Source: an uncultured Bacteroidales bacterium
GTDB lineage: Bacteria > Bacteroidota > Bacteroidia > Bacteroidales > P3
Direction: 5' to 3'
DNA length: 64,000 nucleotides
Assembly (NCBI GenBank): GCA_900317125.1
Contig: ONFR01000007.1
Location: 1 to 64,000 of the forward strand
The position numbers and the translations under genes are program-made. Positions 16,325-25,295 of this stretch are shown one piece after another (within the stretch, counting starts at the first letter, position 1; each line of letters starts with the position of its first letter). Below the pieces are notes generated by a model. That model was not told where the DNA came from. It made no database searches and worked only from the letters and a program-made list of their open reading frames with translations.

Positions 16325-17305
16325 ATGATTAGAAAATACTCTGCCACAATTATTTCTATAGCTTTGGCCCTTGGCCTTTGCTGTGTCGTCGGGTCGGTTT
16401 CGTGTCGAAACAGTCGTGTCGCGCAGGCTGAAGATGTAATCCCTGCACAACCCGACTATGCCGACAGCACCCAATGGTATATCACCCAGCGCGATGCTCC
16501 TGTCGACCTCTTCTATATCTTCTCCACCGAGACGGGCGACTATACTATTGAAGGTATTCCCTGCCACTATGCCGACACCCGCAACGACAGCATCCGGCAG
16601 CTCCTTTTCGGCGAGATGCTAGGAGTCGACCAGCTTCTTTCCGGCAGCCTTAACTACTACTCCCCCTACTACCGCCAGTGTACACTGCAGACCTTCACCT
16701 CCGACTCCCTTGTTGCCGCCCGCGTGCCCATTGCCATGACCGACTGGCGCAAAGCCTTTGCCTACTATCTCGCTCACTTCAACCAAGGTCGCCCATTTAT
16801 CTTGGCAGGCTTCAGCCAGGGCGGAATGGCTGTCGTCGACCTCCTCAAACAGATGGACACTGCCACACGCAGCCGCATGGTGGCTGCCTACGTTATCGGG
16901 TGGAAGGTTACTGACGACGACCTTGCCATGTCCTCCAATTTCCGTCCTGCACACGACAGTGCCGACCTTGGGGTCACCGTATGCTACAACTCAGTCCGTG
17001 ACAATGGTTGCACCATACCCATGATCAGTGAGGGTAACAAGATGACCGTCAACCCTGTCAACTGGCGTACAGATGCCACCCCCGCCACGCTTGTCAGCCC
17101 CATTTCGCCCGACACCCTTACCGTCACCCTCGACACCGCCACCATGCTATTGCAGGTTCAGGGCTACAGCGGAACGGATTATGTCATCCCCCTCATCGGC
17201 CGCGAAGGCAACTACCACGGCCTCGAAATCTCCCTCTATGCCCCCTCCCTCCGCCGCAACATGTCCCTGCGTGCCGAACGGTTCCTGGCACTCCGCAGCC
17301 AATAA
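16325..17305 (+). CDS. DUF3089 alpha/beta-hydrolase, probable lipoprotein
   Basis: The 326-residue protein carries an N-terminal signal with a Cys at about 27 (GSVSC) that could be lipidated, so it probably sits in the periplasm or at the outer membrane. The nucleophile elbow GFSQGG lies near 160, and DUF3089 proteins are predicted alpha/beta-hydrolases. Conserved-looking parts are VDLFYIFST near the start and CYNSV later. The substrate is unknown. It is a single gene converging on the helicase at 17326. A TTG six bases upstream is in frame, but ATG is preferred. Confidence 0.82.
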   Translation: MIRKYSATIISIALALGLCCVVGSVSCRNSRVAQAEDVIPAQPDYADSTQWYITQRDAPVDLFYIFSTETGDYTIEGIPCHYADTRNDSIRQLLFGEMLGVDQLLSGSLNYYSPYYRQCTLQTFTSDSLVAARVPIAMTDWRKAFAYYLAHFNQGRPFILAGFSQGGMAVVDLLKQMDTATRSRMVAAYVIGWKVTDDDLAMSSNFRPAHDSADLGVTVCYNSVRDNGCTIPMISEGNKMTVNPVNWRTDATPATLVSPISPDTLTVTLDTATMLLQVQGYSGTDYVIPLIGREGNYHGLEISLYAPSLRRNMSLRAERFLALRSQ

Positions 17306-17325
17306 TAGTTAAATCCAATAATGTA

Positions 17326-19413
17326 TCACGACATCTGGCCGATTCTCCTGACCAGCCGGGCGAACGCTTTGCCATCCTTTTCTGCCTCTGCAAGCAGTTG
17401 CTCAAACTCCTCGTGTGGCACCTCTTTATCGTTGAAGGCCACCACCAACTGCTCGTTATCGTCGTTCTCCCCATCGTCGGTGGTCTCTAATGCCTTCCCG
17501 TTCTTCAACGCCTCCGCTCTAAGCATCTCGTACGCCTTCAGGCACTCGGGGCATATCTTTACCAGCTTTTTGCAGATGGACATGTTCGAGTTGCCAATCT
17601 GCGTATTGATCTTCGCTTCCAACAGCAGCTGTTTCTTGTCAATGCATTTCTTGTCGTCGGAGGCGTTGGCAGCCATGCTGATTTGAAAGTCCACATCATA
17701 CGCCTCGTCAAACCGCCCCAGCGTATACATTGCCCGCTCCTTGACAAACATGGCCTCAAGGCACGTCCTCCTGTCAAGTACCAGGTCGACATAGCCGATG
17801 GCCTCCTCATACCTGTTCCCATACAAGCACAGAACCGCGTTCAAAAAGTTGCAAGTCATACTGCTATCTTTAAGTAATTCCACGCCCTCCGTTTCTCCCA
17901 TCAGGCACTCGTCGTCCAGCATCACGTCAAACATCTTCTTTGCCAGCAGTGCTGCATTGCGGTAGTCGCCCCGCTTGCTCTTCTCCACCACGTAGGTCAG
18001 GCAGGTGCGGACCGCCCCATCATAGTCCTTCTTCCTAAGACAGCCATACACCTTCTCCCCAATTTCCATCTCGTCTTTAATCATAGCAGTGTCGTTATAT
18101 GAATTGGCGTAAGCCTTGATTTCGGGATTTTGGATAATATGGTATGACTGAATAGGGTCACTCAATGTCAGACCTTCCAAGCTACGCATACGGCTGATGG
18201 CAACATACGCCTGACCTGGAGCAAACGTACCATGAGAAAGATCGAAATGCATCCTGTCGAAAGTCATCCCCTGCGACTTATGGATAGTGACAGCCCATGC
18301 CAACTTCAACGGGTATTGGGTAAAGGTGCCCACCACCTCAGACTCCATCTTCTTCGTCTCTCGGTTATACACTCGCTCATAGCTTTTCCACACAGTCAGC
18401 TCCACATTCACCTCTGCTCCGTTCTCCAATGTCACAGTGATGGTGTCCTCACTCAGATTTGACACCTTGGCAATTGTGCCATTGACACAACTGTGTGAGA
18501 TATTCTTACAGAACATAACTTGTGCACCCACTTTCAGTTTCAGCAGTTCCGGAACGATAAAATCCTTCGTTCTAAACTTACCATCCACTTTGCCGGAATA
18601 GCAATACTCTTCGGTGTTTAATTCTGACAACTTCTCCTCGTTCATATTGTCTGCCATGCGCCGATAGGCTGTCAAGATAACAGAATAGTCTTCCGTGTCC
18701 CCATCGTAGTCCACTCTTTGGTTGAGTAGATCCAAATCCTCCTGCGTGCTATCCCCAAAGCGCAAGCGGTTCAATAATTCAAGAAAATCTCTATCCTTTT
18801 GGCGATACACAGTTCTGAACTCTATTTTGGGAAGATTCATCCGTTTTAGCACATGTGCCTTGTAGAAGTAGGGCTTACCCTTCTCCCACAAATCACCAAG
18901 CATGTCCTCATCAGCAGTGTTTGCCACCACGGGAGGTAGTTGGAACAAGTCGCCCACAAACACCACCTGTTTGCCGCCAAACGGCATGTGGGTATGGAAT
19001 GCCTCGCACAGATACCTATCCATCCCGTCCACCATATCGCACCGCACCATCGACACCTCATCCACGATGATAGTGTCAATATGCTTCAACAGGTCCCGTT
19101 TCTCGTCCGAAATCCTCAATTCTGTATGGGGACCTATCACCTCAAAGGGGAACCCGAAAAAGGAGTGCATGGTCTGCCCACCCACATTGATGGCGGCAAT
19201 GCCTGTTGGAGCTAGTACCAAGAAGTTCTTGTCTATCTTCTCCTGAATAGTATTAATAAATGTGGATTTACCTGTTCCCGCCTTACCAGTGATAAACAAC
19301 GGTGTGTTGGTATTTGCAATCAGGTCAAAAGCCTTCTGCTGGTCGGCATCCATCGTGAATGCCTTCTGCTCAACGACGTTAGTCTCGTCAACCTTGAATT
19401 CTGTATTTTCCAT
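17326..19413 (-). CDS. PIF1-like superfamily 1 DNA helicase
   Basis: The 695-residue ATPase unwinds DNA, probably 5' to 3' as in the PIF1/RecD-like group. Walker A is GKAGTGKST at 43-51, motif Ia LAPTGIAA, Walker B IIVDEVSM, and later VGDLFQLPPV, TVYRQ and a C-terminal WAVTIHKSQGMTFD with YVAISRM. Residues ~480-695 add an alpha-helical TPR-like tail, which is not part of the core helicase. The gene is common in Bacteroidota chromosomes. It abuts the AT-rich island but has ordinary base composition. Confidence 0.92.
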   Translation of the reverse strand: MENTEFKVDETNVVEQKAFTMDADQQKAFDLIANTNTPLFITGKAGTGKSTFINTIQEKIDKNFLVLAPTGIAAINVGGQTMHSFFGFPFEVIGPHTELRISDEKRDLLKHIDTIIVDEVSMVRCDMVDGMDRYLCEAFHTHMPFGGKQVVFVGDLFQLPPVVANTADEDMLGDLWEKGKPYFYKAHVLKRMNLPKIEFRTVYRQKDRDFLELLNRLRFGDSTQEDLDLLNQRVDYDGDTEDYSVILTAYRRMADNMNEEKLSELNTEEYCYSGKVDGKFRTKDFIVPELLKLKVGAQVMFCKNISHSCVNGTIAKVSNLSEDTITVTLENGAEVNVELTVWKSYERVYNRETKKMESEVVGTFTQYPLKLAWAVTIHKSQGMTFDRMHFDLSHGTFAPGQAYVAISRMRSLEGLTLSDPIQSYHIIQNPEIKAYANSYNDTAMIKDEMEIGEKVYGCLRKKDYDGAVRTCLTYVVEKSKRGDYRNAALLAKKMFDVMLDDECLMGETEGVELLKDSSMTCNFLNAVLCLYGNRYEEAIGYVDLVLDRRTCLEAMFVKERAMYTLGRFDEAYDVDFQISMAANASDDKKCIDKKQLLLEAKINTQIGNSNMSICKKLVKICPECLKAYEMLRAEALKNGKALETTDDGENDDNEQLVVAFNDKEVPHEEFEQLLAEAEKDGKAFARLVRRIGQMS

Positions 19414-19500
19414 TTTGTCAACCTTTTTGAGTGTTTCTATCCGTTAATGACAGAAACACACAAAAGGTTAACAAACAAAATAAAAAAAATTCAATGCTTC

Positions 19501-20427
19501 TCAAACAATTTGAATATCTTTCAATTCAATCAGTTTATACTGACTCCTCGAAAATCCTTCAACATTCATCAATTTCTTTGCATTCTCACAATCCTCCTCT
19601 TTAAAGCAACTCATCTCAATCATTATTTTCTTTCTATCAATCATTTCAAATAGCATTCGATAATAGGGCATATCAATACAGTTCAACGAATGTCCATAAA
19701 TATGGATATTAGTAACATCAAAAAGACCATTAAACCATTCTTTGTTTTCTCTTATTATTGCCTCCGTCTTTTTACGGTGACTGGACACACTATTCAATGC
19801 AGCATCTTTTGCTCGTTGATAAACATAATCCCCACTTTCAACTGTTTCATATTGTTCAAGTACTCTCTGTAAATCTTGATATGTTAAGCCATGCCCCAAT
19901 ATTAACTCATCATCAGAATTTGCTTTCCCATGAATATACAAGATATTTGAAGATGGTACTTCATATAGGCTTTCTAATGTATCCGTATAGTTGAAGGACA
20001 AAAAGATTGAATCTGATTTTTCAATTCGAATTTTCTTCATGGGATTTCCTAATGGCAATTGATTTATCCATTTTCTAAATGCAGAAACAATATCGAAATA
20101 CACTATGTTTAATCTGTTCTCTACCGATAATTCTGCATCATACCAATCCCTGTCATGAAAAACATCGCTCCCAAAATTAGGATAGCATTCAAATGCTTCC
20201 TCATATGCCACTCGTAAAGTTTCAACACTTGCCAAACTTTCTTCAAATTTAGTCCACCACAATTCATCTGTCCTTCCAAAGTTATCATCAATCTCACACA
20301 ATATTTCATATTCATTTTCGTCCAACCATTTTCTAAAACAAGGTCCACCTCCCTTATCATAGTAATTGCTGGGAATACCGTGATGTCGGTCAAACCCATT
20401 TCCTATGATATATAAATGTTTCTCCAT
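19501..20427 (-). CDS. AbiH-family protein, putative defence effector
   Basis: This 308-residue soluble protein opens LYIIGNGFDRHHGIPSNY, the AbiH-family signature. It continues with conserved-looking LSFNYTDTLESLY, YIHGK and LGHGL, and a late IHIYGHSL. AbiH was described as an abortive-infection protein of lactococcal phage defence; the biochemical activity of the family is not established. There is no signal peptide, so it should be cytoplasmic. The ATG at 20427 begins seven bases after the CHAT gene stops; a TTG at 20442 would overlap it. It is the last gene of the caspase/sigma operon and shares its AT-rich composition. Confidence 0.85.
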   Translation of the reverse strand: MEKHLYIIGNGFDRHHGIPSNYYDKGGGPCFRKWLDENEYEILCEIDDNFGRTDELWWTKFEESLASVETLRVAYEEAFECYPNFGSDVFHDRDWYDAELSVENRLNIVYFDIVSAFRKWINQLPLGNPMKKIRIEKSDSIFLSFNYTDTLESLYEVPSSNILYIHGKANSDDELILGHGLTYQDLQRVLEQYETVESGDYVYQRAKDAALNSVSSHRKKTEAIIRENKEWFNGLFDVTNIHIYGHSLNCIDMPYYRMLFEMIDRKKIMIEMSCFKEEDCENAKKLMNVEGFSRSQYKLIELKDIQIV

Positions 20428-20434
20428 GTCAACA

Positions 20435-22840
20435 TCAGTCAATCATTACAAACTTTCCCCAAACAAAAGTGTTCTTTAACAATTCATCTTCTCTTAGTTT
20501 CTGTTGTGCTTTTTTAAAAGCACTACGCTTATTAAATCCCTGTGAAAGATAATCATAGAATGTCGTTAGAAAATAAGACGTTGCCATATCCTCAACATCC
20601 CATAATGCAATAATTATTGTACCAACACCTGCTTTCTTTAATGCATTCTGAATACTTAATACACCATATGGTGAGTATCCCCAGAATCCCGTTTTACATG
20701 CGGATAGAACTACTAAATCTGTACCTGATAGGTCCAATTGCATTATTTCATTCGCTGATAAAAAACCATCATTTTCTGAGCCAATCCGTTCATTACCATT
20801 CGCACATGAAAACAATAACCCAGAACTATCTAGACAAAATGTATAGACTTCATACCAATCCATTGTATCAGGCATAGCATGTTTCCCTTTCATTGCTATT
20901 CCATGTGTTGCAATATGAATAATGGATGGCGATTCCCCTGAAATCATTCTAAATGACTCTTCTGTTCCACTTTGGTCGGTATATACTGAAACTGTATCCA
21001 ACCAATTCTTCTTATGTGCATGATTCATTATGCTATCTATCTCATTCTTGGTTCCAGGAAGATAACTAACATTTGATCGCGACTCATCTATTTCTGAATT
21101 AACCTCTGTAGTCATATTGTCGCAATTATAATTAAGTCCTCCATACAATAATGCAGATGTCATTGGACGTTCATTCCTCAATTTCTGTATGTTATCCAAG
21201 TCAGATACTCGGATAATATTGAAAACATCTCCTACATAATCCCAGTCGTAATTGTAAATAAACTCTATTGGGTATTGCGCTATTTCGTCCGCCCCTGCAA
21301 TATAAATAGTACCACCTACCCTTAGGGCACAACTATCAAGTATCTCTTCCCAAATGCCATCAAACAAAGGAAGATTGTCTGATTCTTGAGAAAAATCTTT
21401 CATGGCTTGCTCAAAAACATTGCTTGATAACACCACACACTTTGGAACATCTATATTATGTTGAATAATAAAAACCACGATACTATCAGCAATATCATCT
21501 TCAATAGTATATCCACTATCATGATTCCGCCAGATCTCAAGAGCAACCTCGTTGTCATTTAACATACTTGCAATATCTTCAAATGTGGTTGTATTATCAT
21601 TATTTTGACGACCAGAAAGAATGGCTCTATTATAGATTGCGCATTCAAATGCCAACCTCTTAAAATCACGGTTTGCTCGATTCCTCTGATTCATAAAATA
21701 ATGAATGGGCAACATTAAGTATGCTTTAGTGAATGGCTCAATTAAGTACTTTATTCGATTTTGTTCAGGCATTCCCAAAAGTTCGTTAAAGATTCTAGTT
21801 CTCGACATCGACCATGCTTCTTTCGTAAAATAATAACAAGAATCCGTGTTATAACGACTATATATTCCTGCAAGATTTAGTGCTACCCTTTCCTTATCAG
21901 ACTTTGGATGTTGGAATGCCTTACGCAACAACGAAATTCCCCATAACGTATCTCCATTATTATAGTAATATAGACCAGTATTCATCGTTATGGTAGCATA
22001 TGATTCAGTTTCTTCTCCATTAAGAAAACGTTCAATATTTCGAGCGCGTTCTGAGTAGTAGACGGCTTTCTTATAATCACCCATAAGAGCATACAAGGAA
22101 GCCAGACGCACGCTAGATATTCTCACCTCCCTGCTATATTCCCCGAATTCTTTTTCTCGTTCTTCAAGAACTTTTTTAAGACACCCTAGAGCTTTCTCGT
22201 AATCCCCAAAAAACTTATAATAGTTTCCTAAATTAGAAATCAATATTAAACTATCGGCATCCTCATTCTTACGTGCTATTTGTAATGCTTGATTAATGTA
22301 ATTAATTGATTTTTTTATATCAATCTGGGAATAGGCTTCTGCAAGGTTATTAAGCACATCAGTATAATTATGGATTGTATCATATTTAGGGATTCTCTCA
22401 TACGTTTTTTTTGATTGCTCTAAATAATGAATATTATGAGGAAACTGAATTATTGTTGAAATAAAAAAGTAACCTTTTGCATAACATACCATAGAATAAT
22501 AATAATCTTCTGACTCTCCATTATTGTTCTTTTTTAGTGCAATCGCTTCATTAAGATTAGAGATAAATAAATTTGTATCATTTGCACCTAGCAAAGCCAT
22601 TATGCCTGCATCATGTTTTAGAGTAGCAAGCAATTGCAAATCATGCATTTTCAATGAGTCATACATATGCAATGCGTAACAAATATAATTATGTGCACTA
22701 CTATAATTCCCATTTTCATACTCATCTTCAGCCAATTGTTTATAATGGATACATATACTATCCTTGAACATATTGTTCTGCGAGAATAAAGCATTAAGGG
22801 GAAATATTAATAAAGCAATAAAAACAATAACCTTCTTCAT
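20435..22840 (-). CDS. Secreted TPR-CHAT protease
   Basis: The 801-residue protein has a signal peptide (VIVFIALLIFPLNALFS, cleaved before QNN), so it is predicted to be periplasmic. Residues ~30-390 are a TPR array, with repeats such as LLLISNLGNYYKFFGDYEKAL-type helices near 205-225. The C-terminal CHAT domain is a caspase-like cysteine protease fold with catalytic His646 (IHIATHG) and Cys715 (LSACKTG). CHAT proteins cleave specific partners when their TPR or other sensor is engaged. Here the neighbour two bases upstream is a membrane anti-sigma factor, the obvious candidate substrate. That link is inference. Confidence 0.9.
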   Translation of the reverse strand: MKKVIVFIALLIFPLNALFSQNNMFKDSICIHYKQLAEDEYENGNYSSAHNYICYALHMYDSLKMHDLQLLATLKHDAGIMALLGANDTNLFISNLNEAIALKKNNNGESEDYYYSMVCYAKGYFFISTIIQFPHNIHYLEQSKKTYERIPKYDTIHNYTDVLNNLAEAYSQIDIKKSINYINQALQIARKNEDADSLILISNLGNYYKFFGDYEKALGCLKKVLEEREKEFGEYSREVRISSVRLASLYALMGDYKKAVYYSERARNIERFLNGEETESYATITMNTGLYYYNNGDTLWGISLLRKAFQHPKSDKERVALNLAGIYSRYNTDSCYYFTKEAWSMSRTRIFNELLGMPEQNRIKYLIEPFTKAYLMLPIHYFMNQRNRANRDFKRLAFECAIYNRAILSGRQNNDNTTTFEDIASMLNDNEVALEIWRNHDSGYTIEDDIADSIVVFIIQHNIDVPKCVVLSSNVFEQAMKDFSQESDNLPLFDGIWEEILDSCALRVGGTIYIAGADEIAQYPIEFIYNYDWDYVGDVFNIIRVSDLDNIQKLRNERPMTSALLYGGLNYNCDNMTTEVNSEIDESRSNVSYLPGTKNEIDSIMNHAHKKNWLDTVSVYTDQSGTEESFRMISGESPSIIHIATHGIAMKGKHAMPDTMDWYEVYTFCLDSSGLLFSCANGNERIGSENDGFLSANEIMQLDLSGTDLVVLSACKTGFWGYSPYGVLSIQNALKKAGVGTIIIALWDVEDMATSYFLTTFYDYLSQGFNKRSAFKKAQQKLREDELLKNTFVWGKFVMID

Positions 22841-22842
22841 AA

Positions 22843-23514
22843 CTATATTTTTTCCATTAATTCATTTGTCAAGTTGTCATATTTTGTTCCATACGAATTT
22901 TGAGATTCCAAATATTCAAGCACTACTCTTGCTTCTTTTTTATCATAGTCAAGCAAATACGCAATGGCAAGATTCCATCCGATATAAGGAGCATAGGTTG
23001 TGTATTCATTGTATGTATCGCTTTGTGATTGTTGCCAAAGTTCCTCAAGTTGCACTATGGTATTGTCTATATCTCTATTGCAGGCAACATTGTCAAAAAG
23101 AACAGTTAGCTTGTTAAGTACTACATCGTCTTCTTCTCCCCGGATTTCTGTTGATAACGGAAATGCTGTTGCATATTCTTTACCTAAACTGACCGTGGAA
23201 GAGTAGTCATAAGTATAGTAACCTACCGTAATAAGCAACGCAAAACTTGCTGCAATAGAAAGCCAACGCGTTGGTCGAGTCTTTTTCTTTGAGGAGCCTC
23301 TCATCTCCTCAACTAGTTTTCTGTCTTGTTCAGAACCTAAAGCATTCATTGCCTTGATGGTTCTTGCTATAGCCTCTGTTTGATTCCTCAGGGTCTCATC
23401 ACTTTGTATATCCTTTTCAAATAGAGTTTCCTCATCAGATGTCATCTCTCCATGAAGATAGCGTGTTATTCTCTCTTCATTCTCGTGTAGTATGTCATCC
23501 TTTTTACTGTCCAT
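22843..23514 (-). CDS. Single-span membrane anti-sigma-like protein
   Basis: The 223-residue protein has a cytoplasmic N-terminal half (1-80) resembling zinc-free anti-sigma domains (ERITRYLHGEMTSDEETLF). A basic KKKTRPTR precedes a membrane span at about 84-101, and a periplasmic domain of about 120 residues follows. Position supports the call: it lies 20 bases after an ECF sigma gene and two bases before the secreted CHAT protease. The periplasmic half contains two cysteine-poor helices and a basic/Asp-rich tail, and would be reachable by both secreted proteases of the operon. It shows no sequence motif that proves sigma binding. Confidence 0.75.
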   Translation of the reverse strand: MDSKKDDILHENEERITRYLHGEMTSDEETLFEKDIQSDETLRNQTEAIARTIKAMNALGSEQDRKLVEEMRGSSKKKTRPTRWLSIAASFALLITVGYYTYDYSSTVSLGKEYATAFPLSTEIRGEEDDVVLNKLTVLFDNVACNRDIDNTIVQLEELWQQSQSDTYNEYTTYAPYIGWNLAIAYLLDYDKKEARVVLEYLESQNSYGTKYDNLTNELMEKI

Positions 23515-23534
23515 AGTTATTTGCTTTTACCAAT

Positions 23535-24125
23535 TTATAATTCTTTCACTGCCACCTCATATTTCTTCCGGAATTTTTCTTGACAACGATGCTTGGTGAC
23601 TTTGGCGACACTCTCACTGGCATAATGGAACATTTGAGCAATGACTTTCATTGACAATGCATCACGATAATATGACCAAAGCAATTTATCGCATGGCGGT
23701 GGCAATTGCTTCACCATATCTAGGACAATACCGTCTCTCTTGTTTTCTCTTTTTTCATCCTTATCAATTATGTCAAGTAGTCTTTCTGCCTTATTCAACA
23801 ACGTGTTATATCTTTCCCCATTCGCTTCAACTGAATAGTCTTCTATATACACTATTTGCGCTTTCCCATTTGCTCTAAGCTGCTCATGTGCCTTATTGTT
23901 GCAGATACCAATAAAGTATGTGTATAGAGAGGATGTTAGATTGTCCAATTTTCCATCTATGGCAGCACGATATAGCACAATTGAAGCTTCTTGAAACACA
24001 TCTTCACTATCTTCTTTGCTCAATGAAAACGTTTTCTGCAAATAAGAGAGTGTACGGCTCTGATACTCTTTGGCAAAGTCGTTTAAAATCTTATCTTGTT
24101 TACGATACAATGCAATTGTAGCCAT
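23535..24125 (-). CDS. ECF-family RNA polymerase sigma factor
   Basis: The 196-residue protein has sigma region 2 (residues ~15-85, with SEDVFQEASIVLY) and region 4 near 140-190 (CDKLLWSYYRDALSMKVIAQ, then a helix-turn-helix). No region 1 or 3 is visible, as is typical for ECF sigma factors. It sits two bases after the caspase gene and 20 before its probable anti-sigma factor. Release of this protein would redirect RNA polymerase to stress or defence promoters that cannot be named from this window. Confidence 0.9.
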   Translation of the reverse strand: MATIALYRKQDKILNDFAKEYQSRTLSYLQKTFSLSKEDSEDVFQEASIVLYRAAIDGKLDNLTSSLYTYFIGICNNKAHEQLRANGKAQIVYIEDYSVEANGERYNTLLNKAERLLDIIDKDEKRENKRDGIVLDMVKQLPPPCDKLLWSYYRDALSMKVIAQMFHYASESVAKVTKHRCQEKFRKKYEVAVKEL

Positions 24126-24127
24126 AC

Positions 24128-25030
24128 TTATTTAGTACTTTCTACTACCATGTGTTGCCTAATCAGTCGCACATCCATATCCATAGCTTTCCGTACATTC
24201 TCTATCCAATTAATGTCATAGGATATGGGCTGGGTTAACAATTGTTGAGAAATAAAATACGATAGTGGTCCATAATACTTACCATCCTGTTTGATTTCGG
24301 TATTTACTTCATAAGAACGGCAAGCTTCTATCATATAAATTGGAGACAAACCAGCTGAACTCTTTATCCTAATGTTTCCTCGTTTGTCTATCCGTGGGGC
24401 ATAGTTTTTGCCACTCTTGCTGAAGCCTATATCGGTACCTCGAACAAAGACACTGTCTTCTACTGCATCACCCCGATAAGATGACCCTGCATGACAAGCA
24501 TCAATGACAACATACAGAATTCCTCTTTGCCCAATCTTCTCTCGAATGGCATTTAGGTATTCATTGAGTTCATCATCAAGCAGATGGTTTTCTCCAGAGT
24601 AAACATTAACTATATATCTCCTTTGTGCGTCATAAGGAATAAACGCTTCGTCCCAACCATCCTCTTCATCTCCACTCTCATCCTCAACGGCTTGTCCATG
24701 CCCGGAAAAGTGGACATACACAATATCCCTTTCTCTCACTTCATTCTTTAACTTGACAAGACTCTTCGTAATGGCTTTATATGTCGCAGTCTTATCTTGC
24801 AATGTATTGATACGAAATCCCTGCTTCTTTAATATGGGTTTGATTAGCTGAGCATCATTTACGCCATGAATCTTTGGCCATGATGCATCATTGTCAGTAT
24901 ATTGCGGGTACTCCGAGATTCCAACTAACAAGGCATGTCTCTCTTGTGCCATTAATGTCAATGGCTGTGGCGCTATACATGTCATTATCATGATTACCAC
25001 GTTCAAGAGTATAGATTTGTTTGAACTCAT
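24128..25030 (-). CDS. Secreted caspase-family (metacaspase, C14) protease
   Basis: The 300-residue protein has a signal peptide cleaved near LMA-QE (28/29) and then a caspase/metacaspase p20-like fold. The catalytic dyad is His111 in HFSGHGQ and Cys179 in VIDACHAGS. The acidic stretch DEEDGWDEAF near 121-130 matches the region where metacaspases hold calcium and basic-residue specificity determinants. It is the first gene of the operon, behind a canonical promoter (25105-25137), and runs directly into the sigma factor. With the CHAT protein this gives two secreted caspase-clan proteases in one operon. The substrate is unknown; the anti-sigma factor is a candidate. Confidence 0.9.
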   Translation of the reverse strand: MSSNKSILLNVVIMIMTCIAPQPLTLMAQERHALLVGISEYPQYTDNDASWPKIHGVNDAQLIKPILKKQGFRINTLQDKTATYKAITKSLVKLKNEVRERDIVYVHFSGHGQAVEDESGDEEDGWDEAFIPYDAQRRYIVNVYSGENHLLDDELNEYLNAIREKIGQRGILYVVIDACHAGSSYRGDAVEDSVFVRGTDIGFSKSGKNYAPRIDKRGNIRIKSSAGLSPIYMIEACRSYEVNTEIKQDGKYYGPLSYFISQQLLTQPISYDINWIENVRKAMDMDVRLIRQHMVVESTK

Positions 25031-25104
25031 TTGACTCGAAAAGTTTTTTCAGTTTTATTATCGGCAGTTCTCCAAAGTGTTTTTCTATCTTTCGAAAGCA
25101 ATTG

Positions 25105-25137
25105 CAAAGATACTAATAATTTTCTATTTGGTACAAA
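25105..25137 (-). promoter_or_regulatory. Promoter of the caspase/sigma/CHAT/AbiH operon
   Basis: The minus strand has TTTG (25134-25137) and TATCTTTG (25105-25112) separated by 21 bases, a full Bacteroidetes -33/-7 housekeeping promoter. The expected start is about 70 bases before the caspase ATG, so the operon can be transcribed without its own sigma factor. Confidence 0.75.
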
Positions 25138-25295
25138 AACATCAATCTCAATCCCCAAAAATGAGGGGTAGAACTAATGTGGATGAATCAGCTATTGGTC
25201 ATGAATCTGTCTAAAAAAGTGTCTTTATACTGCTTGCGACGCTCTTTCTTACCTACAAGAATATACCCCAATTGTGCAACATTAGCACACTTCAT

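Noticed and set aside
19501..25030. Type III-E CRISPR (Craspase) locus
   Set aside because: No gRAMP/Cas7-like effector, Cas1/Cas2 or array is present, and the CHAT protein has a signal peptide.
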